From Xestospongia muta (Eukaryota; Porifera; Demospongiae; Haplosclerida; Petrosiidae): a DNA stretch of 64,000 bases. The translations under genes were made by a program, and so were the position numbers. The DNA lies in the NCBI GenBank assembly GCA_963693285.1, contig OY848929.1, positions 3,288,501 to 3,352,500 of the forward strand, given 5' to 3'. A model generated the notes under the pieces. That model was not told the origin of the DNA. It saw nothing but the letters and a program-made list of their open reading frames with translations, and made no database searches. Below are positions 35,941 to 47,229 of the stretch, in pieces (within the stretch, counting starts at the first letter, position 1; every line of letters starts with the position of its first letter).

Positions 35941-37146
35941 ATAATGACATTAATTTCGGTGACATTTTATATACAACTCACAGCTGTATAGTGGTGGTAT
36001 GTATATATGTAGTTAACAGATCACCAATAATATTATAATATAGTAATTATAAAGAGAAGAGAAGTGATCATTAGCTGGATGTACAACATGTCAATCTTAC
36101 AACAAAAATGAGAGGATAATAGGTTATATATATGCACATATTCAGTAATGCACTATATAAAAAAGGTTCACAAGAAGAGCTTTTATGATACAAATACAAA
36201 TTAGAGCCTAGGAGAAGAAAATAAATAGGTTGGTACTAAATAAAGATACTTGACTGATTTTATTCTCACTTGCTGTATTCTACCAAATATACTGGTTACC
36301 AAATTCCATATATTACACAGAAAAGTACTAATCGGGTATTGTGTTTATAAATGATTTGATGACAGGCTTAGTTTTCAAGTCTGTCAATCCAAGGGCTAAA
36401 AGTGAATCAAAACTCACTGAGTACAAACGCTAAGTGGGACAAGCTAAGTATACTGACACACATGGATACTGTTACTCTGACCGTATTTGTTACTCCTGTC
36501 TTCCAGTTTTGTAGTAGCCAGGAAGAGCTTTGCCTCAGTATTTGCTGCCCTATCAGAATGACTTGACTGCATAGACTTCAGTTCCTTCTTTTGGTCTTGC
36601 TAAACAGTTAAAATCCTAATGGACCAGTTGCTAAAATGAATCAATAGCATTATTTTCTACTACAAAATTGGCACCACTAGAATGGCTAGTCGAACTGAGC
36701 ATGCCCAGTTGATCATCAAGATCGTGCCATGATAGTAACAACAATATAACTCCCTATATGTAATCTAGTACACAATGAAGATTGTCTGTCTGAATGTAAG
36801 TTTATTAAGCACACATATATGAAGCCCTGCCATTGTACAGAAGCATGCCATCATCTTGTTACAATGGGTGGAGTTATTGAGTCTATATTGACTAGCATTT
36901 GGACCAACTGAGCCACATATCCCAGGAAACCATATTGTTTAAGTATCCTTCCAAACGGACAAAAGTTTAAACATTTATGCATGATTTACAATGGTCAGAA
37001 AAGTCCTCTTCTTGTCAACTTTTTTGGTGTAGTGCATTACAGCCTAGTCACTAATTTATTGTTTGTACATGTACATGTACATAATATAAACATTACACAT
37101 ATTAGTGATATATCATAATTATATGTTATTGTATCATTACAATAGA

Positions 37147-37603
37147 AAGTCACTGGTGATACTGCTGTGACTTCTTTGACACTAGAAGCTTCCATAGATC
37201 CCAAACCTGTTGTAGGTGATCCTCGTGTTCAATGTACATTTTTTGTACTGGTTAATGAGGGTCAAATACCATGTGGTCCTTTAAAGACTATTGCTTTTTT
37301 GAAGAGCCTCTGTGGTATCTATTCTCTTATTAATAGTGATCTTTACCACTTTATTTGTAATTATTGTGTATAGTATAATATGAATATTTAATAAGTTGTG
37401 CTAATAATAATCTATGAATTATATTATATTATATTATGTCCTATCTCTAGTCTGTACTTAAAGATCAATTGAAGGATTATGCTAACTCAGCTATTGGACA
37501 AGTTGTATTACTTTTAACAAAGATCAATGAAGAAGCTAGTAATGCAGATCCTGGAATGTATTCCCATAGTAATAGCTGATATGATGCATACAAGTAACAT
37601 CTT

Positions 37604-37638
<35 letters not shown>

Positions 37639-38396
37639 TGCACACACATATACAGTCTGGCTATGTTTAGCTTCTCTGTGTGTCATTGATGAAGAAGATA
37701 TTGTTGCTATCTTCTCAGGATAATGGCTACGAGAATATAGCAAAACTCAGTTGAGGAATGCATGAGGAAGAGAATTATTTATGACAATGTTATTCTTGTC
37801 CTTTTAGCCTCTATGTGACAATCATGATGATGGTGAAACTAAAGCTCCTATATCATGTAATCATTGTGGTAACTTGTGTGGAGAATGCGATCATGTACTG
37901 CATTATCACAAACGTACTGATAACTAATGTGAGTGACAATGACCTCCACTTCTATTCAGATGTTCAAAGAATAATCTGTTAAATTTGATCTTCATGAAGG
38001 TATGGTCATATCAAACCCTACTTGGCTATATCATTCTTAGGTGAATCTTGTACTTTGAATGGATTGGTCAAATTCAATTACACTGTAGGAGGTAAGTAAA
38101 TAGAATTTAAATATTCACTGACAATTGCCATGGCAAAATATATGCACATCCTAAGGAGCCCACTTTATTATAGCAACTAATTGATATTAATTGATTGATA
38201 ATTACCATAGCAACAGTATCCATGACAACACTGACTATCTATATTACAGGTGGAGGTAAACGTGCCTATAGGTTCTGTAGTACTATCAGTAATACTGGTC
38301 TTTTATCTATTAGTAATGTTTGTGGTGATCTTGAGTGTCAAGTGAGAGCTACGTCTGTCTGTGATAGGCTGCTGTCTCTTATAGAGTTATAAAGGG
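37147..38396 (+). pseudogene. MYCBP2: MYCBP2/Highwire-like C-terminal exons, copy 1
   Basis: Ordered exon remnants with GT-AG borders. At 37,154 there is a conserved stretch with ASIDPKPVVGDPRVQC and VNEGQIPCGPLKTIAFLKSL, also found in two other copies here. Another exon is at 37,451 (SVLKDQLKDYANSAIG). The exon at 37,808 reads CDNHDDGETKAPISCNHCGN then LCGECDHVLHYHKRT, a cysteine/histidine zinc cluster. The exon at 37,960-37,999 reads SVKFDLHEG, and 38,041-38,091 reads ESCTLNGLVKFN. The exon from 38,250 reads AYRFCSTISNTGLLSISNV then CGDLECQ. From established knowledge, MYCBP2/PHR ligases carry this order just before their RING. In-frame stops after HKRTDN and FKE, and a changed tail after CDRLL, mark it as a pseudogene. 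MYCBP2 attribution of the first two exons is inference from neighbourhood. Confidence 0.78.
37597..37645. repeat. Compound microsatellite (CT)n(CA)n
   Basis: CT run followed by CA/TG-rich bases. It causes the arginine/glutamate-rich false frame on the minus strand at 37,477-37,743. Confidence 0.9.
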
Positions 38397-38399
38397 ATG

Positions 38400-38630
38400 G
38401 ATTTCTATTTTAAACAAAGTAATAGATTTATAGACGATTGTACAGAGAGAAAGGAAAGGTATAGATAAGTAGTTAGTATTTCTATGTACTATTATCTAGC
38501 AATATATTGAACAGTTATATCTCTCTGATTGACCTGACAAAAATGTCCTGAAAGAAGTTGATAAGGAAAGAAGTACAACACTATTGTTTGCATTAAAATA
38601 CCTCATTTTTTTGATATTATTAATGTGATG

Positions 38631-38673
<43 letters not shown>

Positions 38674-39420
38674 ACTGTGAATATTCTTTTAGCTTCCCTT
38701 TATTGTGTAAGTTGGCTACTAGTCATAAGGGTTGGAAGATTCTCATAGTACCTAATAATGACGAACAGTATAAAGTTGTATGCAAGCTAGACAAGTTGAA
38801 AAACCTCATGATCCTATTATTTATCTATCCATCTATCCATTCAGGTACTAACTTGGTAGTCTCATGGTGTCTACCACTCAATTAAAAAAAAGGAGAAGAT
38901 GAAAAGACAGACTCTAACTTTGAACAAACAGAAGAACCCTCTTCGATGGCTAATATACTCTTCAACAGTCATGTCTGCAGTCTACTAAAAGCAGTCTGTC
39001 ACCATATCACTGACTCATGTATTATTTTTCCATATATTAAACCAAGAGACATTGCTACAATGACTAATGTGACACCTCTTGGTTAGAGTGCTGCATATAG
39101 CTGAGGGAGTTAATTCAGCTGCTACTATCAATCAACTTGGCTTCCTAGACTGTTTTTGGTAAAGTGGAGTCTGTACAAGTAAAAGTGAAAGTGCAGGGCT
39201 CATACATATTACAGGAGAATGTGTCCATTGACATGTTGGAGCCACCACTTTTACATGTATATATGCAATAGTGCCATCAGTTGACTTTCCCAACAGTACT
39301 TCGATGAATAAAGGTCCACCATACTTAGTCACTAATTTATTGTTTGTACATGTACGTAATATAAACGTTACACATATTAGTGATATATTATAATAATTAT
39401 ATGTTATTGTATCATAACAA
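38400..39420. other. Between the MYCBP2-like copies; one weak exon-like segment
   Basis: A TA microsatellite lies at 38,634-38,672. Just after it an open plus-strand stretch reads LLCKLATSHKGWKILIVPNN (38,700-38,760), and a further acceptor-like TCTATCCATTCAG lies near 38,843. The segment 39,345-39,420 repeats the intron before the first MYCBP2-like exon (GTGATATAT, GTATCAT). No complete gene is seen. Confidence 0.4.
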
Positions 39421-39421
39421 T

Positions 39422-39747
39422 AGAAAGTCACTGGTGATACTGCTGTGGCTTCATTGAGACTAGAAACTCCCACAGATCCCAAACCTGTTGTAGGTGATCC
39501 TCGTGTTCAATGTACATTGTTTGTACTGGTTAATGAGGGCCAAATACCACGTGGTCCTTTAAAACTATTGCTTTTTTGAAGAGCCTCTGTGCCATCTATC
39601 ACTTATTCATAGTGATCTTTACCACTTTATTTCTAATTGTATATAGTATAATATGAATATTTAATAAGTTGTGTTAATGATCTATTGATGTTAATTGATT
39701 GATAATTAACCTCGCTGTGCGTGGGCGCAAAGCGAGGGTACTCTAGT

Positions 39748-39779
<32 letters not shown>

Positions 39780-41571
39780 CTGCACTGCCTGTTACCTTTG
39801 AACTACTATAACTTGGGAACCGAAGCGTTAGCAGCTACCAACGTTTAGCAACGAATAGAAAAGCATGTGGACTTTACAACAGTAGTGTCAAGAACATCGT
39901 CAAGAAAAACAGAAGCTTAAAACTCGCAAAAGAATTTTCAGGCTACAGAGGTCAAGTGCCGTTTCTCGAAAAGTTAAAAACTTAACGTGGAGATTTTTTA
40001 CTATGTTGTAAACAGTCTCAGAGGAATACGGATCAGCAAGATAGAAGGCTGTTGGTCGAAGTAATCGTTAGAAAAGTTCTGAAAAATGTTTTTTGGACTT
40101 GGAGCGAAGTAACGCATTCAGGAAACGTCTCCAAGCACTGAAAAGACTGCTACTAATAGATAATATATCGATTTATATTTGTACTACGGGACGTTTCCAA
40201 AGAACGTTTCATCTTCAAGTTACAATAAATTTTGTATATGAAATTTTGATACATTTTAAAGGGTCATGTAAAGACTCAGAGAAAGTTTTCATCACGAAAT
40301 TAGCACTTAATCTTGCTTGGCAATTGAATGATACTATCACTTACTCAGTTACTGCTTCACGGACATGGCAAAGCTAGAAATCAAGCAACAATTAATGAGC
40401 ATATACAGAATGACAAAGCTTACCATTTTATAACCACACCTTCTGGAATGTTAATGAGCATATACAGAATGACAAAGCTTACCATTTTATAACCACACCT
40501 TCTGGAATGTTAATAAATTTTCTTGCAATAACAACATCATAAGCTGGGCCTAAGCTGGCATAGGATTTATAAATAACTTAGAAACTGCAGCGAGGTTCGG
40601 CACTTTAGTGCCTTTCATTATCACAGCAACAGTATCCATGACAACACTGACTATCTATATTACAGGTGGAGGTAAAGGTGCCTATAGGTTCTGTAGTACT
40701 ACCAATAATACTGGTCTGTAATCTATTGGTAATGTTATGGTGATCTTGAGTGTCAAGTGAGAGCTACGTCTGTCTGTGATAAGCTGCTGTTTCTTGGTCA
40801 ACTATGTTGTAGCCTAAAAGAAGCGATGGAGTGTGTATATAGCATGTCTTCATGGGCATGGCAATCAAGATGAATCCACACACTATCGATTAAAACAAGA
40901 TGCTGACGATACGTGTCTGATATTTGATACTGAGAGATTGTCATGTACTCCAGCTATCCAGTTAGAGTGTGATCACATTTTCTCACTATATCAGTGCTTT
41001 CATAATGCTCTCAGTAAGAAGTGATAAGGAGTCACTTCAGGTTTATGTTATGCTCCATTTGTGAGGTAAGAGGGTCCATTTAACTGTATGCATTGTTCTG
41101 TTAATCTGTCATCTATCCATTGTATCATCTGTGGTAGTTGATTCTGTATTCTATTTTTCACTATAAGGACAAATCCATAGCTTATCCTCATCTCTCAGAT
41201 GTGGTCACACCCCTGTTTAAGGTTTATGATGATGTGAAGAGGAAGTGTCAGTTACGTTTGAAGCAATCAAAATGTCACTCTATCATTTTCTCTCATCTTG
41301 TTCTATCAGAAACTATTTGAGTATGCCATTTGGAAATGTGCTTACTATGTCTGTTACAAACGTAAGAAGGTAAGACAATTCGTCCATGTATATGTCTTTC
41401 TCTCCAGTATATTATCAACCATCTATCTATTCATTCATTCTTACAACCTATTTTTATCCATCCATTAGACATGTTACTGTGGAAAACATACTGTGCTGAT
41501 GCTAGTGATGATTTTGATTCTTCTGAACTAATTTGTCCAACTTGTTTTAATACTGGAGGTCAGTCCAGGTA
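39422..41571 (+). pseudogene. MYCBP2: MYCBP2/Highwire-like C-terminal exons, copy 2, with RING and tandem-cysteine remnants
   Basis: The first exon (39,422-39,600) repeats that at 37,147 with a 1-bp deletion after GGTCCTTTAAA. The zinc-cluster exons are missing and a 0.9-kb insertion follows. From 40,679 the RFC exon repeats with a frame change, then one frame continues from LECQVRATSVCD through IACLHGHGNQDES and LKQDADDTCLIF to TPAIQLECDHIFSLYQC, ending at TGA TAA (41,022). This matches the RING of PHR ligases, but the second cysteine of the CxxC pair is F and the HIFHLQC histidine is S. Later exons: DKSIAYPHLSDVVTPLFK and VYDDVKRKCQLRLK (41,170-41,270), EYAIWKCAYYVCYKRKK (41,310-41,369) and YCADASDDFDSSELICPTC (41,469-41,571). 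Lost zinc ligands plus two stops indicate a relic. Confidence 0.85.
39709..40619. mobile_element. 0.9-kb insertion with 10-bp terminal inverted repeats, non-autonomous
   Basis: Perfect inverted repeats AACCTCGCTG (39,708-39,717) and CAGCGAGGTT (40,588-40,597) lie near the ends. The left end can fold as CCTCGCT...AGCGAGG and the right as GGCACT...AGTGCC. Copy 1 of the MYCBP2-like gene shows the empty site: TTGATTGATAATTA then CATAGCAACAGTATCC near 38,190-38,222. Here the two halves are about 910 bp apart. Inside are a TG microsatellite (39,751-39,780) and a 59-bp direct duplication at 40,392-40,450 and 40,451-40,509. No transposase is present; the longest frame (40,093-40,377) has no ATG start. 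It could be a MITE or a Helitron-like non-autonomous element. Confidence 0.7.
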
Positions 41572-43049
41572 AATATGTTATGTAGAAACCATTTCATTAC
41601 TGTAAGAATAGAAGTGAGGCTTCTTTAATGTTATGTGGTACAAATGTTGTTAATGTTTTTCTGTGGCCATGTATTTCTGTTTTGGTACAGATCCACTTTT
41701 GGGTACTTATACAGAGCACAGACTACTTGTAAGTTTGCTACTTTCAGGGAAGTCACACTTGCCTGTATTGAGCAGCAACTTCACATGCATGGAAACATTT
41801 TTTATCACTGAAGTCATTAGAGATTTGTACCTTGTTTTGTAGATCGAATAAACCTAATGGCAAACATTTATCTTCAAGTCATGCATAGACAGTCATTGAG
41901 TTTATATCTTGATGTATGTAATTTTTTCGATAAATTAAATGCTCCTTTCTAGCTCTTTGGAAGAGTAGCTGAGAGCATACTAATGATAAGCATTGTGACA
42001 AGTACTGGGGTACAGTTTATAACTTTCTCAGGTCATTATTGAACAGGTTGTAATGTTGACTACATTATCTGGTGGTACTTAATACAATATTGTAGGTGTT
42101 GTTAGCCAATCTTAGGCCGCTACTTTAAATTTATGTTTCTGTTTTGACACAATGACTTGACTAATGCATGATTAGAAGGGAAATGTGAGACAAATAGCAT
42201 CAGTATATCAAACTTTTAAGAGAGTTTTTCTTGTCAATTTTTCTGTCTATACATTATTGACCAACAAGTCTGTTTGTCTGTTCATTCTTCTAGGAATTGT
42301 CTTTTCTTATTTCAATTCCTTTATCTCAATTATTAACTCTGTCAACAATGTGACATAGCTTGATCAAGGATAAAAGGCTGTCTGTTGTCTCAGACTGTTG
42401 CTGACACCTGGGAAATAAAATGAATCATTGCACATAATCAACTACTGTGTATGGAAATGTGACTGAAACATTGTTGTGTGTAAGAATCAGATACGTACTA
42501 TGTATTGTACTAGACTGAAAGTGAAAGTCATCCATCATGTAGCCTTCCTACATATCTGTGATAGTATACCCCAATAGACCTGAGTCTGATATGCCTACTT
42601 CATTTTTAAGAGTCACAATACCTAGTGAAAAGGATTTATAATTTTTTTTCAGTCTTGGGCTAAGTACTGACGTTGACTAGCTTATAGCATACTATGGTAA
42701 GCATCCTAAGTAACTGTGTTAAGTACTGACATACAGTTTATTAATTTTCCTTGGTCTTGTTATTTTTGTGCCAGCTTCATCTGCTCTTGTTGACCACCTT
42801 TTATTATCTTTTAAAGGTGTAGGCTTAGAGATGAATGATTTTATATATAAAATTATCTTCATTATATGCAACTAACACAATCTTAAATTGCATTAAAAAT
42901 GATTTCTATTGTTTAGTTTTATACTTGAACTGACTAGTACTTCGGTGGATTTAAAAATTATTTGTTGTATAATTATCATCACCATTCGAAGCATAGGCTA
43001 ACACATATTACTACACGAACACCAAAGTTACATTGGTAGGACATGTTAA
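41572..43049. other. No gene seen
   Basis: AT-rich sequence between the MYCBP2-like relic and the Ig exons. Short TTG-rich and T-rich tracts occur but no frame with splice borders could be supported. It may hold further decayed exons of either neighbour. Confidence 0.4.
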
Positions 43050-43154
43050 GACAGAGGAGTATATATATGTAAAGCTGATTTTAATGTGACTGGTATTAAT
43101 GGAAGTAACGATTCAGCAACTGCTACTTATGATGCTCAGTTTACTATGAACTGA
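43050..43154 (+). pseudogene. C-terminal half of an Ig domain
   Basis: Open stretch DRGVYICKADFNVTG, then INGSNDSATATYDAQF and a stop. DxGxYxC is the classic F-strand signature of an immunoglobulin fold. A TAA lies directly before it and no acceptor borders it, so the first half of the domain is missing. It sits 62 bp before the next Ig exon and is probably the remains of the preceding exon of the same gene. Confidence 0.65.
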
Positions 43155-43215
43155 TTGTTCATTGTGAGTTAAACAAGTTCCACTATTATATTAAGTAATT
43201 GTTTTTATTTTGTAG

Positions 43216-43580
43216 TTCCTCCTGTGATACTAAGCATTTCTCAAATTCATCATAGAGTACTCTATGCTGGTACATCTTTCTTTCTCAGATGTGTGATTAC
43301 ATTGAATGATCTTGTGACAATACCTGTTATTGTGAGAAGCCAGTGGACAAGAAATGGCACATCTGTTCCTAGTGGTCTTTCAAATGACGTTACTATTATA
43401 GATAGTCTTACAAAAATTAGCTCTCTTCAGTATAAAGTTACACTGCACTTCAATCCATTAGATAATAGAGATGATAGTGGACAGTATTCCTGTTATTTTT
43501 TAATATACTATCTAATATCACTGACTATATGTATGTAAAGAACACTTCAGCTAATTCTAGCACTACTATTACTGTACAAG
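43216..43580 (+). pseudogene. Ig-domain exon, one-base frameshift near its end
   Basis: Acceptor TTTTATTTTGTAG, then a phase-1 exon starting VPPVILSISQ. The B-strand cysteine is in FFLRCVITL, the core tryptophan in RSQWTRNGTSV, and the F-strand signature is DDSGQYSCYF. After it a run of six T at about 43,496-43,501 shifts the frame; adding one T would restore FNILSNITDYMYVKN, TSANSSTTITVQ and the donor CAAG-GTACAT at 43,580. Several N-x-S/T sites suit an extracellular domain. The single homopolymer change may be a real mutation or a sequencing error. Confidence 0.8.
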
Positions 43581-43675
43581 GTACATTGTATTTAATTCCA
43601 TTTACACTGTATAATATTTTTGTTGGAGTCAAAAAGTGGACTTAGTCATATGATTAATATTTCCATATCTTTTAG

Positions 43676-44033
43676 CAATCCCATCTCCAATAATGAACAT
43701 TATGACAACTGGTATATCCAGACCTGGTGAAGAATATAACATTACTTGTACTGTTGAAGTTATTGATAGACTTATAGTGACACCAACTATTGTATGGATC
43801 AAAGATAGTCTTAATACATCGTTAGTATCTGATGACCTAAATACTGTCGGTGTACCATCAGTACTTAGTAATATCTCAGATACTATGTACTCTCTGTCAC
43901 TGTTCTTTTCTTCACTAAATACCTCTGATGCTGGACAATATACATGTCGAGCAACCATCACAGTGGCTGAGATTAATGTCACAGTAACTAATACCATTTT
44001 ACTAGACCTGCCATTACAAACAAATACTTAACA
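43676..44033 (+). CDS. Ig-domain exon of a cell-surface-type protein
   Basis: Acceptor CCATATCTTTTAG, phase-1 exon. It reads AIPSPIMNIMTTG, then EEYNITCTVEVIDRL with the B-strand cysteine, TPTIVWIKDSLNTS with the core tryptophan, and NTSDAGQYTCRATITVA with the DxGxYxC signature. Phase-1 borders on both sides are typical of Ig exons. The frame continues past the expected domain end (VTNTILLDL) to a TAA at 44,031 without a clear donor. A further acceptor, TTTTCTTATAG, at 44,146 opens VPTPFQAVKC and then a stop, so the downstream domain is lost. Likely part of a decayed Ig receptor or adhesion gene; no membrane segment or leader is seen. Confidence 0.72.
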
Positions 44034-44177
44034 CTGATAACATAGTATTGTTGCATCACATTAGAACCAGCTAGATAATAATACAGTAATGTTAATAATT
44101 TGAGAGTCATTGATGTTAGTGTAACAAACTCTTCCTTTTCTTATAGTTCCCACTCCTTTTCAAGCTGTCAAATGCTA

Positions 44178-44840
44178 GCCATTACATGTACATCCTTGAA
44201 CCAGTGATGTTATCACATTACTATTAGCAGAAAGAGACACAGACAGAGAAAGGATGAATGATGGTGATACAAGTACTCAGACTGTGTTTACAAAGAAAGG
44301 CATAATTAAAAAGAAATGCATTTCTTTAATAATTACTGACTTATAAACCACAATATAATGCTATGATAATAGACTATACCAATGTATTATTATTTTAGCT
44401 TTTTTGTACTAGAGTTGTGTAACATTAGTATTTAATGTGACTATTACAGAGAACATATAATAGCACAGTGATTATAATATGTTGTTATGCTTAAAAATCA
44501 TGTAGAATAAACTCACTGTATTCATTTCCATTGTAGCAACTGTACAGAATTGAACTTATAAAAACTATATTAACAAATAAAGTAAATAATTAGCTATGAC
44601 TAGTCAGATAATGAAGCATTAACAATTTGTAAGTCAAATATTAAGCTATATTGTCAATTGATGGTTTATGGGTTGGGCTAGCATTCAATTCACGTTAACA
44701 TATATGTACACAGCCATTACAATTCATCAACTCACAGAAATTTCAGTCAGTTTGTTCTGTGACAAATCAAGTATCCTTAAATGAGAGAGCTGTCTCTACA
44801 TAGATTAAAGGCAGTTAGAAATTAATTATATCATAAATCT
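44178..44840. other. No gene seen
   Basis: AT-rich sequence between the Ig relic and the first position with a visible mirror copy. The true outer edge of the left palindrome arm could lie here or further left, because the right arm runs off the window. Confidence 0.4.
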
Positions 44841-46588
44841 TAACTTGCCAATTTATATACAGGAGCATTTAATAACGAACAAACACTTAATCCAGACGAT
44901 TGCCATTGATATGATCCGATATAAACTTTTTCGTAATTCATTTAGATTTTGAATCACTGGTCATTTGAATTGAATTGAAAGTTCACATGATGACAATGTT
45001 AATATTAGTAAATAGTTAGTGAAAACAAATCCAAAGTTGATTTCACCTGCAGTACGTTAATGTTTGTACAGGTCGAGGAGTTCAGAGTGGTTAGAGTTTG
45101 AATAAATATTGGGTTAAGTGTTAAGTGTTTAGAATATAAATATTATGACATATGGTTCGTGCATTCATTTAATGCATTCATTTAATGCATTAATTAAGGT
45201 CATTGATCAAGAGTGAGGGTGGGGGGAGTCAGTGTTGTGGTTGTATAGTGGTTGTATAGTGGTTCTATTTCTAGAGCATGTAAAACTGTGATACAATGTG
45301 TACATCTTTGAATCCACCAAGCCTTTCCCTATTGTCTCCCTTCATTTTTGGCATTTCTGGAATGTACATAGAGTAGGATGAAAACAAAATGGAAGAGATA
45401 GGTTATCTCGAAAGGTTTTTTGATTACATCCTGCCTTTTGCATATAGAGTTAAATCAAAGTTGTTGTTCATTCTTTTTACCTGGTATGATGGTGTTTGGT
45501 TTCATTAGAAACTTATGTTGACATTAAAGTAGCTTGACATAGTAGTGCATTGATTGAGCTTTCATAAGGATGAACAGTACATTGTCCTTGGTATTTTAAG
45601 TTTTGTAACTTAAACATGGGATGTTGAGCCTCAACTACCTGATGTGATGGTTCTACATATATTCATGCATAAAGATCAAGTAACATTGTCATATGGGACT
45701 ATTTGTTTCAATATTCTCTTTTTATCCTGTCCTAAGGATTGATTGTTCTTTATCAAGTACAGAGATACAGATAACCTATATATTGTAGAGATAGGTACTC
45801 AAACAAGAGTTAGGACGTTTTCCCACAGTGAGTGATGTTGTGTCAGTGAGTTGAAATTATATACACCCACGCACATTTTCCCTCTGCCTAAAGATGACAA
45901 AAATGTAATAAATCATGACAACATTTTGTTGTTCTGGTGGAACATTCCAACTTTCTGGAATTGAGGGGAAGATTGCAGTACCTTGTTTCAAAGTGTTAAC
46001 AGAGTATCCACTTGTGGACAAGGATGAATATCCAAGGGAAGTAGATGGAAAACGAATGATACATCAGGTTGAGTGGAATTGATATGAGCAAGCTTGAATA
46101 CATCTTGTTGAGTGAATAGGAAACAATTAACATTTACTTGTGATTTTGAGTCCTTTTACGACTATACAGCCATAACATTCTTCCCATCTAATGCATAAAA
46201 AGTGAATTTAGGTAATTATTATGTTATCACTCCATTCCCATAGCATGGATGTTACAGTATACCTAAAAATGTACTAATTATTTGTAATATATACAATGTG
46301 ATAGTGATTGAGTCCTTATAACCTAAGCAAGAGTTTAGCATTGTATAGCAGAATCTACAGATGAAAACACAATCTTTATTGTTTTATTGCACTGCATCAC
46401 TCATCATACTATCCATCCAACATCAAATGGTGATATTCGGGCTTCTACCGTATATCGGCTTATTTGTGCGATGATTTTAATCGTGCTATATAAACGTGCG
46501 TTTTTAGGGCAATCGCACATTTTAACATCCGCATTAATTTGCACACGCAAATGCCACACCCATTTTCATTGCAACAAAGCACGTGGTG
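44841..46588. other. Outer left-arm sequence, no gene seen
   Basis: Contains a doubled 15-bp direct repeat (GCATTCATTTAATGCATTCATTTAATGCAT core near 45,160-45,195), a doubled GGTTGTATAGT near 45,239-45,260 and a G-run (GGTGGGGGGAG). No supported exon. The mirror is 62,253-64,000. Confidence 0.5.
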
Positions 46589-46823
46589 TATTTGGCCAGA
46601 ACTGAACTATCTCAAGAGAAATGCTCCACAGGATGTTGGAGAGTTTCTTTCAGATCCAACAGATTGATCGTCATCAATCAGTGAACGCTCTATTACGCTC
46701 GCAAATGATGAGGTACGTACGTTAACAGAAGCTAGGCCTAAGCGGAGAAAGACGGAGCGGCAGGCTTACTGTGAGAAGACAAGAGCTGAAATAGGCAGGT
46801 ATGCTAGCACCAACGTGCATTAA
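46589..46823 (+). other. Exon-like basic segment in the left arm, one stop
   Basis: One frame reads PELNYLKRNAPQDVGEFLS, a TGA, then SSSISERSITLANDEVRT, LTEARPKRRKTERQAYC and EKTRAEIGR to a TAA at 46,821. The lysine/arginine-rich stretch looks protein-like. GTACGT after AATGATGAG and an acceptor-like TTAACAG would allow a short intron, and GTATGC after ATAGGCAG would be a donor. The frame has a nonsense codon in both arms, so a working gene is doubtful. The mirror copy is at about 62,018-62,252 on the minus strand. Not recognised. Confidence 0.4.
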
Positions 46824-47229
46824 TTGTCATCAGAGATCTATGTTTTCACTTACATATTCGTTATGTAAAACCGCACAAAAGAATAACCGCATAAAATAAT
46901 ATTTACAATAATCAAATTTACATTCGTATGAATAAAGTTGTATGTGGTATACATCAGTCGAGGTACACAAACATGTATTATCACACAACATTCTAAGCTA
47001 ATTTTTAAATTCTGAAATGAATAATACTTGAGATACATAACCTCATTTCACCACCAACTAAATGCAGGTTTGTTATTGTTGTATGACATTTTCAATACTT
47101 ACTCCCCAGAACAGGGCGTTGTCCATCAGAATTCATGACAAGCAATTGGTCAGACACAGAGAGACTCTCACCAGGTGCTAATGTTTTTCAACAAGGTATT
47201 CAATACTAAGTATGCTATTAAATTCTTAC

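Larger units (their letters stand above)
33400..36990 (+). repeat. Long dispersed repeat, diverged copies of palindrome-arm sequence
   Basis: Two successive segments, about 33,420-34,060 and 34,430-35,180, resemble each other and the right-arm segment 58,440-59,600. Shared order: CTACTAATGATA, TAGGCAATTACAAGATGGGA, GCAGCAGACTG, CAACAGTTAACC, TAACAAGAATGCTAAGT, GCTAAGAAAAAGGCTTGG, GCATCTTTGTGGTACAAA. Segment 36,240-36,990 resembles 59,935-60,670, including GTGGGACAAGCTAA, CTGACCGTATTTGTTACT and GAGCATGCCCAGTTGATCAT. Similarity is roughly 80-90 percent by eye, much lower than between the palindrome arms, so this is an older copy. It carries small exon-like modules but no intact frame. Confidence 0.75.

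Noticed and set aside
37477..37743. Minus-strand frame with a run of arginine-glutamate
   Set aside because: Produced by a CT microsatellite; opposite to the MYCBP2-like exons.
38250..38345. Hydrophobic frame VPIGSVVLSVILVFYLLVMF as a transmembrane segment
   Set aside because: The other frame of the same exon (AYRFCST, CGDLECQ) matches a MYCBP2-like zinc exon in order and spacing; the hydrophobic reading is a shadow.
40093..40377. 94-codon frame inside the 0.9-kb insertion as a transposase
   Set aside because: No ATG start, no catalytic motif, and the element has the size and ends of a non-autonomous copy.
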